32,643 bases of DNA from Pseudomonadota bacterium (GTDB lineage Bacteria; Pseudomonadota; Gammaproteobacteria; Halothiobacillales; Halothiobacillaceae): assembly GCA_021795795.1 (NCBI GenBank), contig JAJYPA010000035.1, forward strand, positions 1-32,643, written 5' to 3'. The notes beneath the pieces are model-generated. The model was not told the origin of the DNA. It did not search any database and worked only from the letters and a program-made list of their open reading frames with translations. The position numbers and the translations under genes were made by a program. Of the stretch, positions 14,642 through 23,210 are shown in pieces (the first letter of the stretch is position 1; each line of letters begins with the position of its first letter).

Positions 14642-16315
14642 TTAACTTGCCATTTTAAGCCATGCATCGACATCAAAAATCATATTCGATTGCTTCAAGT
14701 TTTTATAAACCGATACATTGTTATCTGATTGAGAAAACTTAAAGCGTAAATCAACTGAATCTAGCGTATGCCAGTCGAGCACTTTAATTTTTAGCGTCTT
14801 TTTCTTGGGGGGATATGTGATGGGATCTGGCTTGGTCTTATACCATTCCAGAACAATAGGCATTAGCTCACGAACCGATAACTGTGGGTAATCAGCAAAT
14901 ACACGCTCTACAAGTGGTGCGATTAAGTCGGATTCACAATCCATACCTACCAATAAATTATGCAGCCGCTCCGCTTGCTCATTCCCTTGATAACGCCCCA
15001 AGCCCGAGTCCACGCTGGATTGCGCTGTATGAATTTTCATACTAAGGTCTAATAGTTTTTTATCCATATCAGGGATGGTGAGATCCGAATATTTAGCGAT
15101 TAACTCTGGATCTCCTGAACGTAGTGCAGCCAACATAGGATGCACTGGCTTTAACTCATCATCGTAAACTTGCTTCAGTAATTTTTGTGTAATACGCTCC
15201 GTTCGAGTCGCAATGGCTCGAAGTTGCGCGAGAACAAAAAGCTTAACAACAATATCAAGAACACCTTGTGATAGCTCGTACCAAGTGTCTCGAACTTCAT
15301 CACTCAATTTCTCATCCCGCTTTTGCAACCATTGATATTTCCAAAGCTTGTCTGTAAATGCGATCCACTCAGTCATTTTCGGCTTATTGGTGTTCGCTTC
15401 TACAATTGGCTTAGGTGCCTTCATTGGCTCCCAGAGAAGCGCACCAAAACCAGCACTCCGTCGAGCCGAGCGCAAATCAGTCTCAAAAATCGGCCTTGCT
15501 TTGGGTGTGCCAACCATAACCACGGGAAGGCCAATGACATTGACCAATGTCACGAAAAAATTGAGCATTTTTTCAACGCCACCAGAACCCTTTAGGTTCA
15601 AATGCTGAATCTCATCTATGACGAGCACTCCGATAGCATGCACATTGGCAATCTGGCTCATCAATGCCAGCAGGGTCTCTACGCTATGCCGTTTTAACGC
15701 ATATTTCTCTTCATAATGAGTATGCAGCACTTTATCAATTGCTCTAAAAAAATGATAGCACAGGTTTTTTAATGAACCGTCATGTGGACAGTCGAGTTTT
15801 AGATAGGTAATTTGAGTAAAATTATACTTTTCATGGAAAATGACTTGTGGATAAGTGGCTAAAATCCGATTAAGGGTAGTGCTTTTACCGCTACCAGAAC
15901 AACCAATTAACGATAAACTGCGCGCTGTTGATTTGGCTTGTTCAAATCGAAACACACCCAGGTCGCCAGACATGATTCTTTCATAACCATTCTGCATGTG
16001 TATATTTAATGAGCCATCATCCAGATTTCGCCCAACATATCCCTGCCGAATCATCACTGACAATTTAGTTTCCAGCTGAAGGTGGTTAGCAATTGGCTGG
16101 AAAAAATCATCTAAAAGTTGCGTGATAATGTGTACGCGCCTGCCACCCTCAGCGAAAATATCCTTAGGGTCAAATGTAACGCTGCCACTCAAACCCTCCC
16201 TGATTTGATTGATGCTCATAATGGGCGGTAACGCTTCAATCAGCGGATTACCTCTGTATCGTTCAATACCGGGATCCTGATACAGGGCTTTGCGCATATT
16301 TTTGGGCATTTCCAT
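14642..16315 (-). CDS. tnsC: Tn7-like AAA+ regulator TnsC
   Basis: This 557-residue ATPase (Tn7 TnsC is 555) links the target selectors TnsD or TnsE to the TnsAB transposase and mediates target immunity. Walker A is GCSGSGKS (138-145) and Walker B is VLVIDE (Asp234, Glu235), followed by IQHLN. GLPVVMVGTPKA corresponds to the sensor 1 region. The ATG at 16315 directly follows the tnsB stop (TAAATG) and has a strong GGAGG 8 bp upstream, within the end of tnsB. The C-terminal ~170 residues are the part that in Tn7 contacts TnsA and TnsB. All expected parts are present. Confidence 0.95.
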   Translation of the reverse strand: MEMPKNMRKALYQDPGIERYRGNPLIEALPPIMSINQIREGLSGSVTFDPKDIFAEGGRRVHIITQLLDDFFQPIANHLQLETKLSVMIRQGYVGRNLDDGSLNIHMQNGYERIMSGDLGVFRFEQAKSTARSLSLIGCSGSGKSTTLNRILATYPQVIFHEKYNFTQITYLKLDCPHDGSLKNLCYHFFRAIDKVLHTHYEEKYALKRHSVETLLALMSQIANVHAIGVLVIDEIQHLNLKGSGGVEKMLNFFVTLVNVIGLPVVMVGTPKARPIFETDLRSARRSAGFGALLWEPMKAPKPIVEANTNKPKMTEWIAFTDKLWKYQWLQKRDEKLSDEVRDTWYELSQGVLDIVVKLFVLAQLRAIATRTERITQKLLKQVYDDELKPVHPMLAALRSGDPELIAKYSDLTIPDMDKKLLDLSMKIHTAQSSVDSGLGRYQGNEQAERLHNLLVGMDCESDLIAPLVERVFADYPQLSVRELMPIVLEWYKTKPDPITYPPKKKTLKIKVLDWHTLDSVDLRFKFSQSDNNVSVYKNLKQSNMIFDVDAWLKMAS

Positions 16316-18397
16316 TTAGTCATCCTCCTCGAATAACTCATCCACGAAGTCAGGAAAACTATAGTCATCGGGGCTTGTAGTTAGCGGTATAATTTCTGCC
16401 GAATGGACTTGGTCATGAGCTGAAGGTTTGTGTGCTGTTTGTTGACGCTCCAGCTCCTTCGCGCTTTTTCTGTTTTTACGAATGCCTGCGATTTTCTGAA
16501 CATTGGATTGATTATTGGTTGTGGGTTGTTGGTTGCCAGCAGATTTTATTTTCGACTCAATGAAATTTTCAAGTGCCCTCTGCTTTTGATCTGACACTAA
16601 TAGGCTAGTTGCTACAGTTGTTTTTTGCACAGCCGTCGTTTGCCAAACATCCCAAAATGAACAACCTGCGAACTCTCTAGATCTTGGGGTGAGTCTGCAT
16701 AACCAATACTCAGCACTGTTATTTTGGGGAAACAGATAAATATAATCAGCTGTTCTTGGGTCATAAGCAGCATCAAGTGATTGTGGCCGAAGAACCGCTT
16801 TACCTCGATGCATCCAGCCATTTTCCAATATTTCTTGCGCGACATAGTAAACACCAAAAATACACACGCCCAATTCAGAGAAGGTCGCTTTAGTTCGAGG
16901 TAGCAAGCTCACTTTCAGTGCATCCTCAGATACAGTACGTAGCTTACCAGTGCGATGCTGCAGTCCCCAGTTCCACAATGATAGTGGCGTCATCGGCAGG
17001 TCGGAAGGCATATCAATACTACGATCATATTTCACTAGGGGATGAAAATTGTTTCGGACAAGAATAGAGGCAAGAATGATCTCGGTGAATTCATGCACCG
17101 TCAAAGTCGCTTCTAATCGATAATCTTTCCCACCATGTTTTTTTATTTTATTCCCAGTCACAACACCTGGTGCATAAGGTTTAAAGGTAGCCTGCAACGT
17201 TTTAAAATTACGCTCTACTATACCTTTCGCATCACCTCGGTATGGCGGGGTGTTTTCAATACGCACGGAAAAATTACGTTCCAATGCTTCAATTTGATGC
17301 CCAAGCAACTCCCCTCGATCCGCTAAAATTGCATCAGGCAAACCTATGGCTGGCCACTCTTCAGGTGAAATATCAATGCCATATTGTTTGCAGTATTCAA
17401 TCTTATCGGTCATCGCCATTGCCAATGCCTGCATAGCCGCAACATAAGATGGACTTTCGAAACCAATATAAAACCCCACAACCATACGGCTAAACACATC
17501 AATGACGATGTATACAATTGGACGTCCGACAATATTTTTCCTGTCACTGTCGGAAATCAGATAAATATCTGCAATGGTCGCATCAATTTCAAATCTAGAC
17601 CCAGGACCAAGCACATTCGCGTTCACAGTTGAAAGCAAAGGTTGAATATCTTTCAGATACTCAATTTTGTTGGCGCGACTCTTAATTTTCTTAACCTGCC
17701 CATATTCACGCTTGTAAAAATACATCATTTGCCAATTACTCGGAATTTCCGATTCTGCTACATCAGGATAATAGGTCTCATATAGCGTTTTGAATTTTCG
17801 GTGCGCATAAGGAAAAGAATGCTGTTTTTCAGTAAGTAGATATTTATCAATAACACGCCTAAACAATTTCTCTATATGCTCGTCAACTATAGCGCCAACT
17901 CCTAGGGTATATTTCCTCGGACGTCCCAATTTCTGTTGCTGTGCGGCGCGCTTTTCTCCTTTTGCCCCTGAATTCATAAAATCAGGAATTAATGCGTTAG
18001 GTGTTTGTCCGCGTTGCCAATAACGTCGAATTAAGCGATATAGTGTTTGTTTTGTTGTACACGTGTCTTTGATAATCTGATTAATAATCGAAGACCTGAC
18101 CTTCGGTTCAAAAAATAAGGGGTCGTAGATTAGTGGTTTTATGAGCTCATAATTACGCTCCCTTTTGTCTCGTGCTTTCGTCCCTTCTTCTGGTAATAAA
18201 AACGCAAGATTTTCATAAGGGTCAGTTGATCGAGTTAATACCTCACATTCAACTGCAGTAATTAATTCGCTATTCGCAACAAGCGAAGGAAATGCCGCAT
18301 CGTCATTTAGCGCAATCCAAACAGTGTCGCTAGATAAAATGGCAAGAATACGATACAAGGTACCATCCTTGCATATGACTTCATTGACTCGAAACAC
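16316..18397 (-). CDS. tnsB: Tn7-like DDE transposase TnsB
   Basis: This 693-residue transposase (Tn7 TnsB is 702) binds the transposon ends and joins the 3' ends to target DNA. The retroviral-integrase-type catalytic triad is complete: Asp272 in RFEIDATIADIY, Asp360 in AILADRGELL and Glu395 in KGIVERNF. The N-terminal DNA-binding region includes RLIRRYWQRGQTPNALIPDF, nearly as in Tn7. The acidic tail (EDYSFPDFVDELFEEDD-like ending) matches the TnsB tail that contacts TnsC. Translation starts at GTG (18397) with GGAGG a few bases upstream and overlaps the end of tnsA by 17 bp. TnsB probably also represses its own operon, since one end-binding repeat covers the -35 box of the tnsA promoter. 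Confidence 0.96.
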   Translation of the reverse strand: MFRVNEVICKDGTLYRILAILSSDTVWIALNDDAAFPSLVANSELITAVECEVLTRSTDPYENLAFLLPEEGTKARDKRERNYELIKPLIYDPLFFEPKVRSSIINQIIKDTCTTKQTLYRLIRRYWQRGQTPNALIPDFMNSGAKGEKRAAQQQKLGRPRKYTLGVGAIVDEHIEKLFRRVIDKYLLTEKQHSFPYAHRKFKTLYETYYPDVAESEIPSNWQMMYFYKREYGQVKKIKSRANKIEYLKDIQPLLSTVNANVLGPGSRFEIDATIADIYLISDSDRKNIVGRPIVYIVIDVFSRMVVGFYIGFESPSYVAAMQALAMAMTDKIEYCKQYGIDISPEEWPAIGLPDAILADRGELLGHQIEALERNFSVRIENTPPYRGDAKGIVERNFKTLQATFKPYAPGVVTGNKIKKHGGKDYRLEATLTVHEFTEIILASILVRNNFHPLVKYDRSIDMPSDLPMTPLSLWNWGLQHRTGKLRTVSEDALKVSLLPRTKATFSELGVCIFGVYYVAQEILENGWMHRGKAVLRPQSLDAAYDPRTADYIYLFPQNNSAEYWLCRLTPRSREFAGCSFWDVWQTTAVQKTTVATSLLVSDQKQRALENFIESKIKSAGNQQPTTNNQSNVQKIAGIRKNRKSAKELERQQTAHKPSAHDQVHSAEIIPLTTSPDDYSFPDFVDELFEEDD

Positions 18398-19211
18398 GGT
18401 ATGCCTCCAGATAGGTAGTCATATCTCCAGTCTGTAAATCTGAACCTTTAAGCTTGATGGTTGAGGTTAATATATTGAACAAGAAACAACGCCTAGCAAG
18501 CAATTGACGTATTTCAAGTAAGGACTCGCCAATAGACAGCTTATATTCGACGTCTAATTTTTTAGCAATTTCAATAATGGTTTTATCTGGATACTGTTGA
18601 AACTGGAAGGAATAAAACTTGTGCCGATCAAGTATAGTCTCTTCATTCAAATCATCACGCTGGGCTGGATATAGCCAGTTTATATTTTGGAAAACCACTT
18701 TAGGAATATCTTGATCAGTGATTATCAACCACGGTACATCTTTTTGTTGCCAGTATCGGCGTTCCAATTCTAATTTTTCAATAGTACGAGGGTCTTGTAT
18801 TGCTTGTGCATACTTAGCTTGGAGTACAAATTTTGGTTGCAAGGGACTGCTTGTATTCACTAAAAAATCTGATGACATTGTGTGTATTAGACCATTAGAC
18901 GAAGGGTGATCTATACCTGCTTCTATGGCCAAGGCCATAGTATCTTCACGACGGAGGGGAAATTGCTCTCTTATATCAGTGGTCGTCATTTGCCATTCAA
19001 GCAATAAAAAAACCGCAAGTTCTAGATCAGAAAGAAGATGATGCGTTCGTTGAGTTTTATGCCCAAAGACACGATGAGAGCGGCCTTCAGAAGGAATATC
19101 CCTAACGGTTATCCAAGGCTTGTAATTACTACCCTGGCCCGAACCACGACCCTCCTTAATCCACTGATGCTCTTTTGTTTCGGAAATGCTGTATTTGTTA
19201 TTTTTTGCCAT
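18381..19211 (-). CDS. tnsA: Tn7-like 5'-strand endonuclease TnsA
   Basis: This 276-residue restriction-enzyme-like nuclease (Tn7 TnsA is 273) cuts the 5' ends of the transposon, making Tn7 transposition cut-and-paste. The catalytic residues align with Tn7 Glu63, Asp114 and Lys132: the glutamate in HHLLSDLELAVFL, the aspartate in MSSDFLV and the lysine in VLQAKYAQAI. KEGRGSGQG near the start and LEKLELERRYWQQKDVPW are almost identical to Tn7. The ATG at 19211 (MAKNN) is preferred over the TTG at 19226, because Tn7 TnsA starts MAKAN and the promoter fits this start. It is the first tns gene, next to the right end, as in Tn7. Confidence 0.95.
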   Translation of the reverse strand: MAKNNKYSISETKEHQWIKEGRGSGQGSNYKPWITVRDIPSEGRSHRVFGHKTQRTHHLLSDLELAVFLLLEWQMTTTDIREQFPLRREDTMALAIEAGIDHPSSNGLIHTMSSDFLVNTSSPLQPKFVLQAKYAQAIQDPRTIEKLELERRYWQQKDVPWLIITDQDIPKVVFQNINWLYPAQRDDLNEETILDRHKFYSFQFQQYPDKTIIEIAKKLDVEYKLSIGESLLEIRQLLARRCFLFNILTSTIKLKGSDLQTGDMTTYLEAYRVSSQ

Positions 19212-19243
19212 CTCAAAAACACCCAACCAATATTCGATAGTTG

Positions 19244-19272
19244 AGTATAGTCACAACAAATCCAGTATGCAA
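19244..19272 (-). promoter_or_regulatory. tnsABCDE promoter
   Basis: On the minus strand TTGCAT (19272-19267) and TATACT (19249-19244) are exactly 17 bp apart, 33 bp upstream of the tnsA ATG. The -35 box lies inside the innermost presumed TnsB site (19261-19282), so binding of TnsB to its end should shut the promoter, as is known for Tn7. Confidence 0.65.
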
Positions 19273-19322
19273 CTTTATTACTTAGTATGATACTTTAATA
19301 CTTAGTATGAATCTTTATTACT
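19261..19322 (-). repeat. Three 22-bp presumed TnsB-binding sites of the right end
   Basis: Read inward from the tip, the sites are AGTAATAAAG-ATTCATACTAAG (19322-19301), AGTATTAAAG-TATCATACTAAG (19302-19281) and AGTAATAAAG-TTGCATACTGGA (19282-19261). Neighbours share 2 bp, giving an exact 20-bp period. The core AATAAAG and distal ACT match Tn7 TnsB sites as I recall them. Confidence 0.8.
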
Positions 19323-19330
19323 CTCCCACA
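19323..19330 (-). repeat. Terminal tip of the Tn7-like right end
   Basis: The inward sequence TGTGGGAG compares with TGTGGGCG in Tn7. The outermost TGT, read outward as ACA, is the conserved 3' end joined to target DNA. Confidence 0.85.
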
Positions 19331-19335
19331 ATAAA
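19331..19335. repeat. Presumed 5-bp target-site duplication (ATAAA)
   Basis: Tn7 elements duplicate 5 bp. The bases directly outside the right tip are ATAAA. The partner copy should precede the left end, outside the window, so this is a prediction. Confidence 0.55.
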
Positions 19336-19392
19336 AAGAATCCATGAAAATAACTCATTCCACTGTGACCGATTTGGCAAGATTGCGTGGCT
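19331..19392 (-). other. attTn7: glmS 3' end and insertion gap
   Basis: The last glmS codons encode PRNLAKSVTVE, the peptide whose codons form the TnsD-binding part of attTn7 in E. coli. The transposon tip is 24 bp beyond the stop codon, close to the usual ~25 bp. No terminator lies in those 24 bp, so the native glmS terminator should now be on the far side of the transposon. Confidence 0.85.
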
Positions 19393-21196
19393 GATCCACA
19401 TCGGTACCTTTCAACACGGCGACATGATAAGCCAATAACTGCAGTGGCAAATTGAAAATGATCGGTGCGGATATCCTGCCAACGTGGGATGTGACCGGCA
19501 ATACATGCAGGCGCGCCTCAGAGCGAAAACCTGCGCGTTCATCCGCAAAAACGAACAACTCCGCACCCCGCGCGGCGACTTCCGACATGTTCGATTTGAG
19601 TTTGTCGAGCAGGTCGTTCTGGGGGGCAATGGTGATCACCGGCATGTTCTCGTCGATCAGGGCCAGCGGGCCGTGCTTGAGCTCACCCGCTGGATAACCT
19701 TCCGCGTGTATATAGCTGATTTCCTTGAGTTTCAATGCACCTTCCAACGCGATAGGGAACATCACGCCACGACCGAGGAAAAGGGCATGCTGCTTATCGA
19801 CTAGTCGCTCAGCCAAGGCCATGATGGCCTCATCGTGTTGCAGCGCGGCACGGGCCAGATTCGGGATTTTTTCCAGGCCGGCTACGATTCGACGTTCGTC
19901 TTGCTCGCTCAAGATAGCCCTGATACGTCCGATGGAAAGCATCAGCAAGGCCAACGCAACCAGCTGGGTCGAAAAGGCCTTGGTTGACGCGACCGAGATT
20001 TCCGGGCCGGCATGGGTCATCAATACGAGATCGGATTCACGTACTAGGGATGACTCCGGTGCATTGCAAATAGCCAGAATAGGCATTTGAGGACGGCGAA
20101 CCCGCACCATGCGCAAGGCGGCCAAGGTGTCCGCCGTTTCACCGGACTGCGAGAGCATGATCAGTAACGTCCCCTCTTCCAGAACGGGATTGCGGTAATG
20201 AAACTCCGAAGAAACCTCGACAGCGGCCGGCATCTGCAGGACATCTTCAAACCAGTACCGTGCCACCATGCCCGCGTGGTAACTCGTCCCGCAGGCGACA
20301 ATCTGGATACGTTTGATTGTTTTGAACACGGCTTCGGCATCCACGCCGAACGCGGCAGGCAGCACGCGCCCTTCACTGATTCGCCCCTCGAGTGTATCGG
20401 CAATAGCGCGCGGCTGCTCGTGGATCTCCTTGAGCATGAAATGCTTGTAACCACCGCGTCCCGCACTGTCTGCCTGCTGTGCCGACTCCACGATCGGACG
20501 CTGAACAATCTGCCCAGTGCGATCAATCACTTCGAGATGATCGCAGGAAAGAACCGCCCGATCGCCTTCCTTTAGATAGATAAATCGCTGAGTTACCGGC
20601 AACAGAGCCAGAGCATCCGAAGCCGCAAACAATTCACCGATCCCGACCCCGATAACCAGCGGGCTGCCTTGCCGGGCCACGAAAATCCGGTTCGGCGCAT
20701 CTTTGATCAGAATCGCAAGCGCAAAGGCACCGTGCAACCGATCAAGGGTCAGCTCAAAGGCCTTTTGCGGTGTGTGCCCCGCCACGAGGTAGTGATCGAG
20801 CAAATGGGCGACCACTTCGGTATCTGTATCTGAGCTGAATATCCGGCCTTCTGCCACCATCTGTTCACGCAAGGCCGCATGATTTTCGATGATACCGTTA
20901 TGCACCACAGCCACACGCTTTGAGGCGATATGCGGATGGGCGTTGCGTTCAGCGGGCACCCCGTGAGTTGCCCATCGCGTATGCGCAATGCCTGAGAAAC
21001 CGGGAAGCCCTTGCTCACCGATCTGATCGCATAAGGCCTGAACCTTGCCTACGGCTCGCGCCGAACTCAACCCACCGGCTGGATCAAGCACGGCAAGACC
21101 GGCGGAATCATACCCACGATATTCAAGACGGCGTAACCCTTCGATGAGGATCGGCCAAACCGGTCGTTGGGCAATGGCTGCCACAATTCCGCACAT
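19355..21196 (-). CDS. glmS: Glucosamine-6-phosphate synthase (isomerizing)
   Basis: GlmS makes glucosamine-6-phosphate from fructose-6-phosphate and glutamine, the first step toward UDP-GlcNAc for peptidoglycan and LPS. It has 613 residues, the normal length. Cys2 of MCGIVAAI is the N-terminal nucleophile of the glutaminase domain, with RWATHG and the HNGIIEN loop following. Two SIS sugar-isomerase domains come next, with CGTSYHAG and LSQSGETADT in the first. The C-terminus PRNLAKSVTVE is canonical. The gene is last in the chromosomal run, 39 bp after hemL, and its 3' end is the attachment site of the transposon. Transcription from glmS may run on into the tns genes. Confidence 0.97.
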   Translation of the reverse strand: MCGIVAAIAQRPVWPILIEGLRRLEYRGYDSAGLAVLDPAGGLSSARAVGKVQALCDQIGEQGLPGFSGIAHTRWATHGVPAERNAHPHIASKRVAVVHNGIIENHAALREQMVAEGRIFSSDTDTEVVAHLLDHYLVAGHTPQKAFELTLDRLHGAFALAILIKDAPNRIFVARQGSPLVIGVGIGELFAASDALALLPVTQRFIYLKEGDRAVLSCDHLEVIDRTGQIVQRPIVESAQQADSAGRGGYKHFMLKEIHEQPRAIADTLEGRISEGRVLPAAFGVDAEAVFKTIKRIQIVACGTSYHAGMVARYWFEDVLQMPAAVEVSSEFHYRNPVLEEGTLLIMLSQSGETADTLAALRMVRVRRPQMPILAICNAPESSLVRESDLVLMTHAGPEISVASTKAFSTQLVALALLMLSIGRIRAILSEQDERRIVAGLEKIPNLARAALQHDEAIMALAERLVDKQHALFLGRGVMFPIALEGALKLKEISYIHAEGYPAGELKHGPLALIDENMPVITIAPQNDLLDKLKSNMSEVAARGAELFVFADERAGFRSEARLHVLPVTSHVGRISAPIIFNLPLQLLAYHVAVLKGTDVDQPRNLAKSVTVE

Positions 21197-21235
21197 AGTC
21201 AGTTCCAGATAAAAGAATAATTGGGAAATAATGAA

Positions 21236-22516
21236 TTACAGCGCACGCAACACCTGTTCGGCCTGGTGAATCGTCTCTTCGATATCCGCCTCGGTGTGCG
21301 CCTGCGAGACAAACCCGGCTTCATAGGCTGAAGGCGCGAAATACACGCCCGCGTCCAACATGCCGTGGAAGAACCGCTTGAAGGCATCCGTATCACAGCG
21401 GGTTGCCGCAGCAAAACTCGTCACTGATTTTTCCTGCGTGAAAAACAGACCAAACATTCCGCCCGCTTGTTGCGTTATAACAGGCACACCCGCCGCCGCT
21501 GCGGCCTTGTTCAAGCCTTCACACAGCATCGTTGTCTTGGCCGTCAGACGCTCGTGGAATCCCGGTTCCTGCAGCAATTCGAGCGTGACGAGCCCGGCTG
21601 CCATTGCAACCGGGTTACCCGATAACGTACCCGCCTGATAAACCGGCCCGAGCGGTGAGATATGCGACATGATCTCGCGCTTGCCGCCAAATGCACCCAC
21701 CGGCATACCACCACCGATGATTTTGCCCAAAGTCGTCAGATCCGGCGTGATGTTGTACTTTGATTGAACCCCGCCCAGCGCGACGCGAAAGCCCGTCATC
21801 ACTTCATCGAAAATCAGCACGGCGCCATACTCGTCGCATACGGCACGCAAACCTTCAAGGAAACCCGGCACGGGCGGGATGCAGTTCATGTTACCGGCCA
21901 CCGGTTCGACGATGATCGCGGCAATGTCATCACCCATCTCGGCAAAAGTTTCACGCACCTGCTCGATGTTGTTGTATTCAAGCGTGATCGTCAGCTCTGC
22001 CAGTGCCTTTGGCACACCGGGCGAACTCGGCACACCAAACGTGAGGGCACCGGAGCCAGCTTTGACCAGCAGTGAATCGGAATGACCGTGATAATTGCCT
22101 TCGAATTTCACGATCCGATCCCGTCCAGTGAAGCCTCGGGCCAATCGAATGGCACTCATGGTCGCCTCGGTGCCGGACGAGGTCAGTCGCACCATCTCGA
22201 TTGATGGCATGATTTCGCAGATTTTGTCTGCCATGTGGGTCTCGGCCACGGTCGGCGCACCGTAGGACAAGCCATTGAGGGCTGCGGCACGAACCGCTTC
22301 AATCACGGCAGGATGCGCATGCCCGAGGATCATCGGCCCCCACGAACCGACGTAATCGATATAGCGCTTGTCGTTCTCGTCCCAGAAATAGGCACCGGCC
22401 GCCTTCTTGACAAACACAGGTGAACCGCCGACGGACCGGAAAGCACGTACCGGGGAATTGACCCCGCCGGGGATGTGCTTCTGGGCGGCAGTAAACAGGC
22501 TTTCGTTCGCGGACAT
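21236..22516 (-). CDS. hemL: Glutamate-1-semialdehyde 2,1-aminomutase
   Basis: HemL converts glutamate-1-semialdehyde to 5-aminolevulinate, the last step of the C5 route to haem. The 426-residue length is normal for this PLP enzyme. Lys265 in [18 protein letters not shown] is the PLP lysine, [11 protein letters not shown] holds the cofactor aspartate, and [16 protein letters not shown] is the phosphate-binding stretch. A strong AGAGGAG precedes the ATG. It follows thiE by 43 bp, a pairing common in gammaproteobacteria, and shows that the host makes haem from glutamate, not from glycine. Confidence 0.97.
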   Translation of the reverse strand: MSANESLFTAAQKHIPGGVNSPVRAFRSVGGSPVFVKKAAGAYFWDENDKRYIDYVGSWGPMILGHAHPAVIEAVRAAALNGLSYGAPTVAETHMADKICEIMPSIEMVRLTSSGTEATMSAIRLARGFTGRDRIVKFEGNYHGHSDSLLVKAGSGALTFGVPSSPGVPKALAELTITLEYNNIEQVRETFAEMGDDIAAIIVEPVAGNMNCIPPVPGFLEGLRAVCDEYGAVLIFDEVMTGFRVALGGVQSKYNITPDLTTLGKIIGGGMPVGAFGGKREIMSHISPLGPVYQAGTLSGNPVAMAAGLVTLELLQEPGFHERLTAKTTMLCEGLNKAAAAAGVPVITQQAGGMFGLFFTQEKSVTSFAAATRCDTDAFKRFFHGMLDAGVYFAPSAYEAGFVSQAHTEADIEETIHQAEQVLRAL

Positions 22517-22559
22517 GTAAACTCCTCTTAATTTTATATGGTCAGCCTGCGCAACCTGT

Positions 22560-23192
22560 TTAATCAGTCCGCGGCCACATCATTGATAACTCGCGTGCAG
22601 CGACTCTGACATCTTGTGCGGCAAAGACAGCGGATATGACGGCCAGCATATCGGCACCCGCGCTGATCAATTCCGGTGCCGAGTCCCTGGTAATGCCACC
22701 GATGGCGCAGATCGGTACATTCAATTTCTGCTTGGCCTCAATCAATAACCCCATTGAGGCGACCGCGGCATCTGGCTTGGTTCTGCTGGGAAAAAATGCA
22801 CCGAAGGCCACGTAATCCGCGTCCGCCTGCACTGCATCACGCGCCAGCTCAAATGAGTTGTAGCACGATGCGCCAATGACGGCCTCGGCGCCCAATCGTG
22901 CCCGGGCCGCTTCGATCGCGCCATCCTCTCGTCCAAGGTGCACACCATCGGCGGCCACCGCCTCGGCCAGATCGAGATCATCATTGATCAGGAACAACAC
23001 CTCGTGTTCGAGTGTCAATGACCGGAGTGCCGAAGCCTCAGCCAGACGCCGTTCTGAGTCGTCGGACTTGTCGCGGTATTGAACGATGCGGGCGCCACCG
23101 GCAATCGCTTCAGCGACAACACGCACGAGGGCTTCCCGTTTGAATTGTACCGTATCGGTAATGACATTAAGGCCGTGTAGACGATGTCGCAT
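22560..23192 (-). CDS. thiE: Thiamine-phosphate synthase
   Basis: ThiE joins the pyrimidine (HMP-PP) and thiazole phosphate halves of thiamine. It is a 210-residue TIM barrel. QYRDKSDD is the pyrophosphate-binding stretch, NDDLDLA and GVHLGREDG hold the metal and substrate residues, and [19 protein letters not shown] is the phosphate-binding loop. It starts 18 bp after the glucokinase stop with only a weak ribosome site, so it probably relies on translation of the upstream gene. Confidence 0.94.
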   Translation of the reverse strand: MRHRLHGLNVITDTVQFKREALVRVVAEAIAGGARIVQYRDKSDDSERRLAEASALRSLTLEHEVLFLINDDLDLAEAVAADGVHLGREDGAIEAARARLGAEAVIGASCYNSFELARDAVQADADYVAFGAFFPSRTKPDAAVASMGLLIEAKQKLNVPICAIGGITRDSAPELISAGADMLAVISAVFAAQDVRVAARELSMMWPRTD

Positions 23193-23210
23193 GTTATGAG
23201 TTCCGGCTCA

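Larger units (their letters stand above)
1..19330 (-). mobile_element. Tn7-like transposon, right part (left end outside window)
   Basis: The right tip, TGTGGGAGAG read inward on the minus strand, ends at 19330. It is followed inward by TnsB sites and tnsABCDE, then metal-related cargo. Orientation (tnsA end next to glmS) and distance from glmS are those of Tn7. I found no second copy of the tip preceded by ATAAA in the window, so the left end should lie left of position 1. The tns block is clearly AT-richer than the chromosome on the right. Confidence 0.93.

Noticed and set aside
11161..19330. CRISPR array or Cas genes linked to the Tn7-like element
   Set aside because: No repeat-spacer array or Cas-like frame is visible. 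The element has a full TnsD and TnsE, so protein-guided targeting explains its position.
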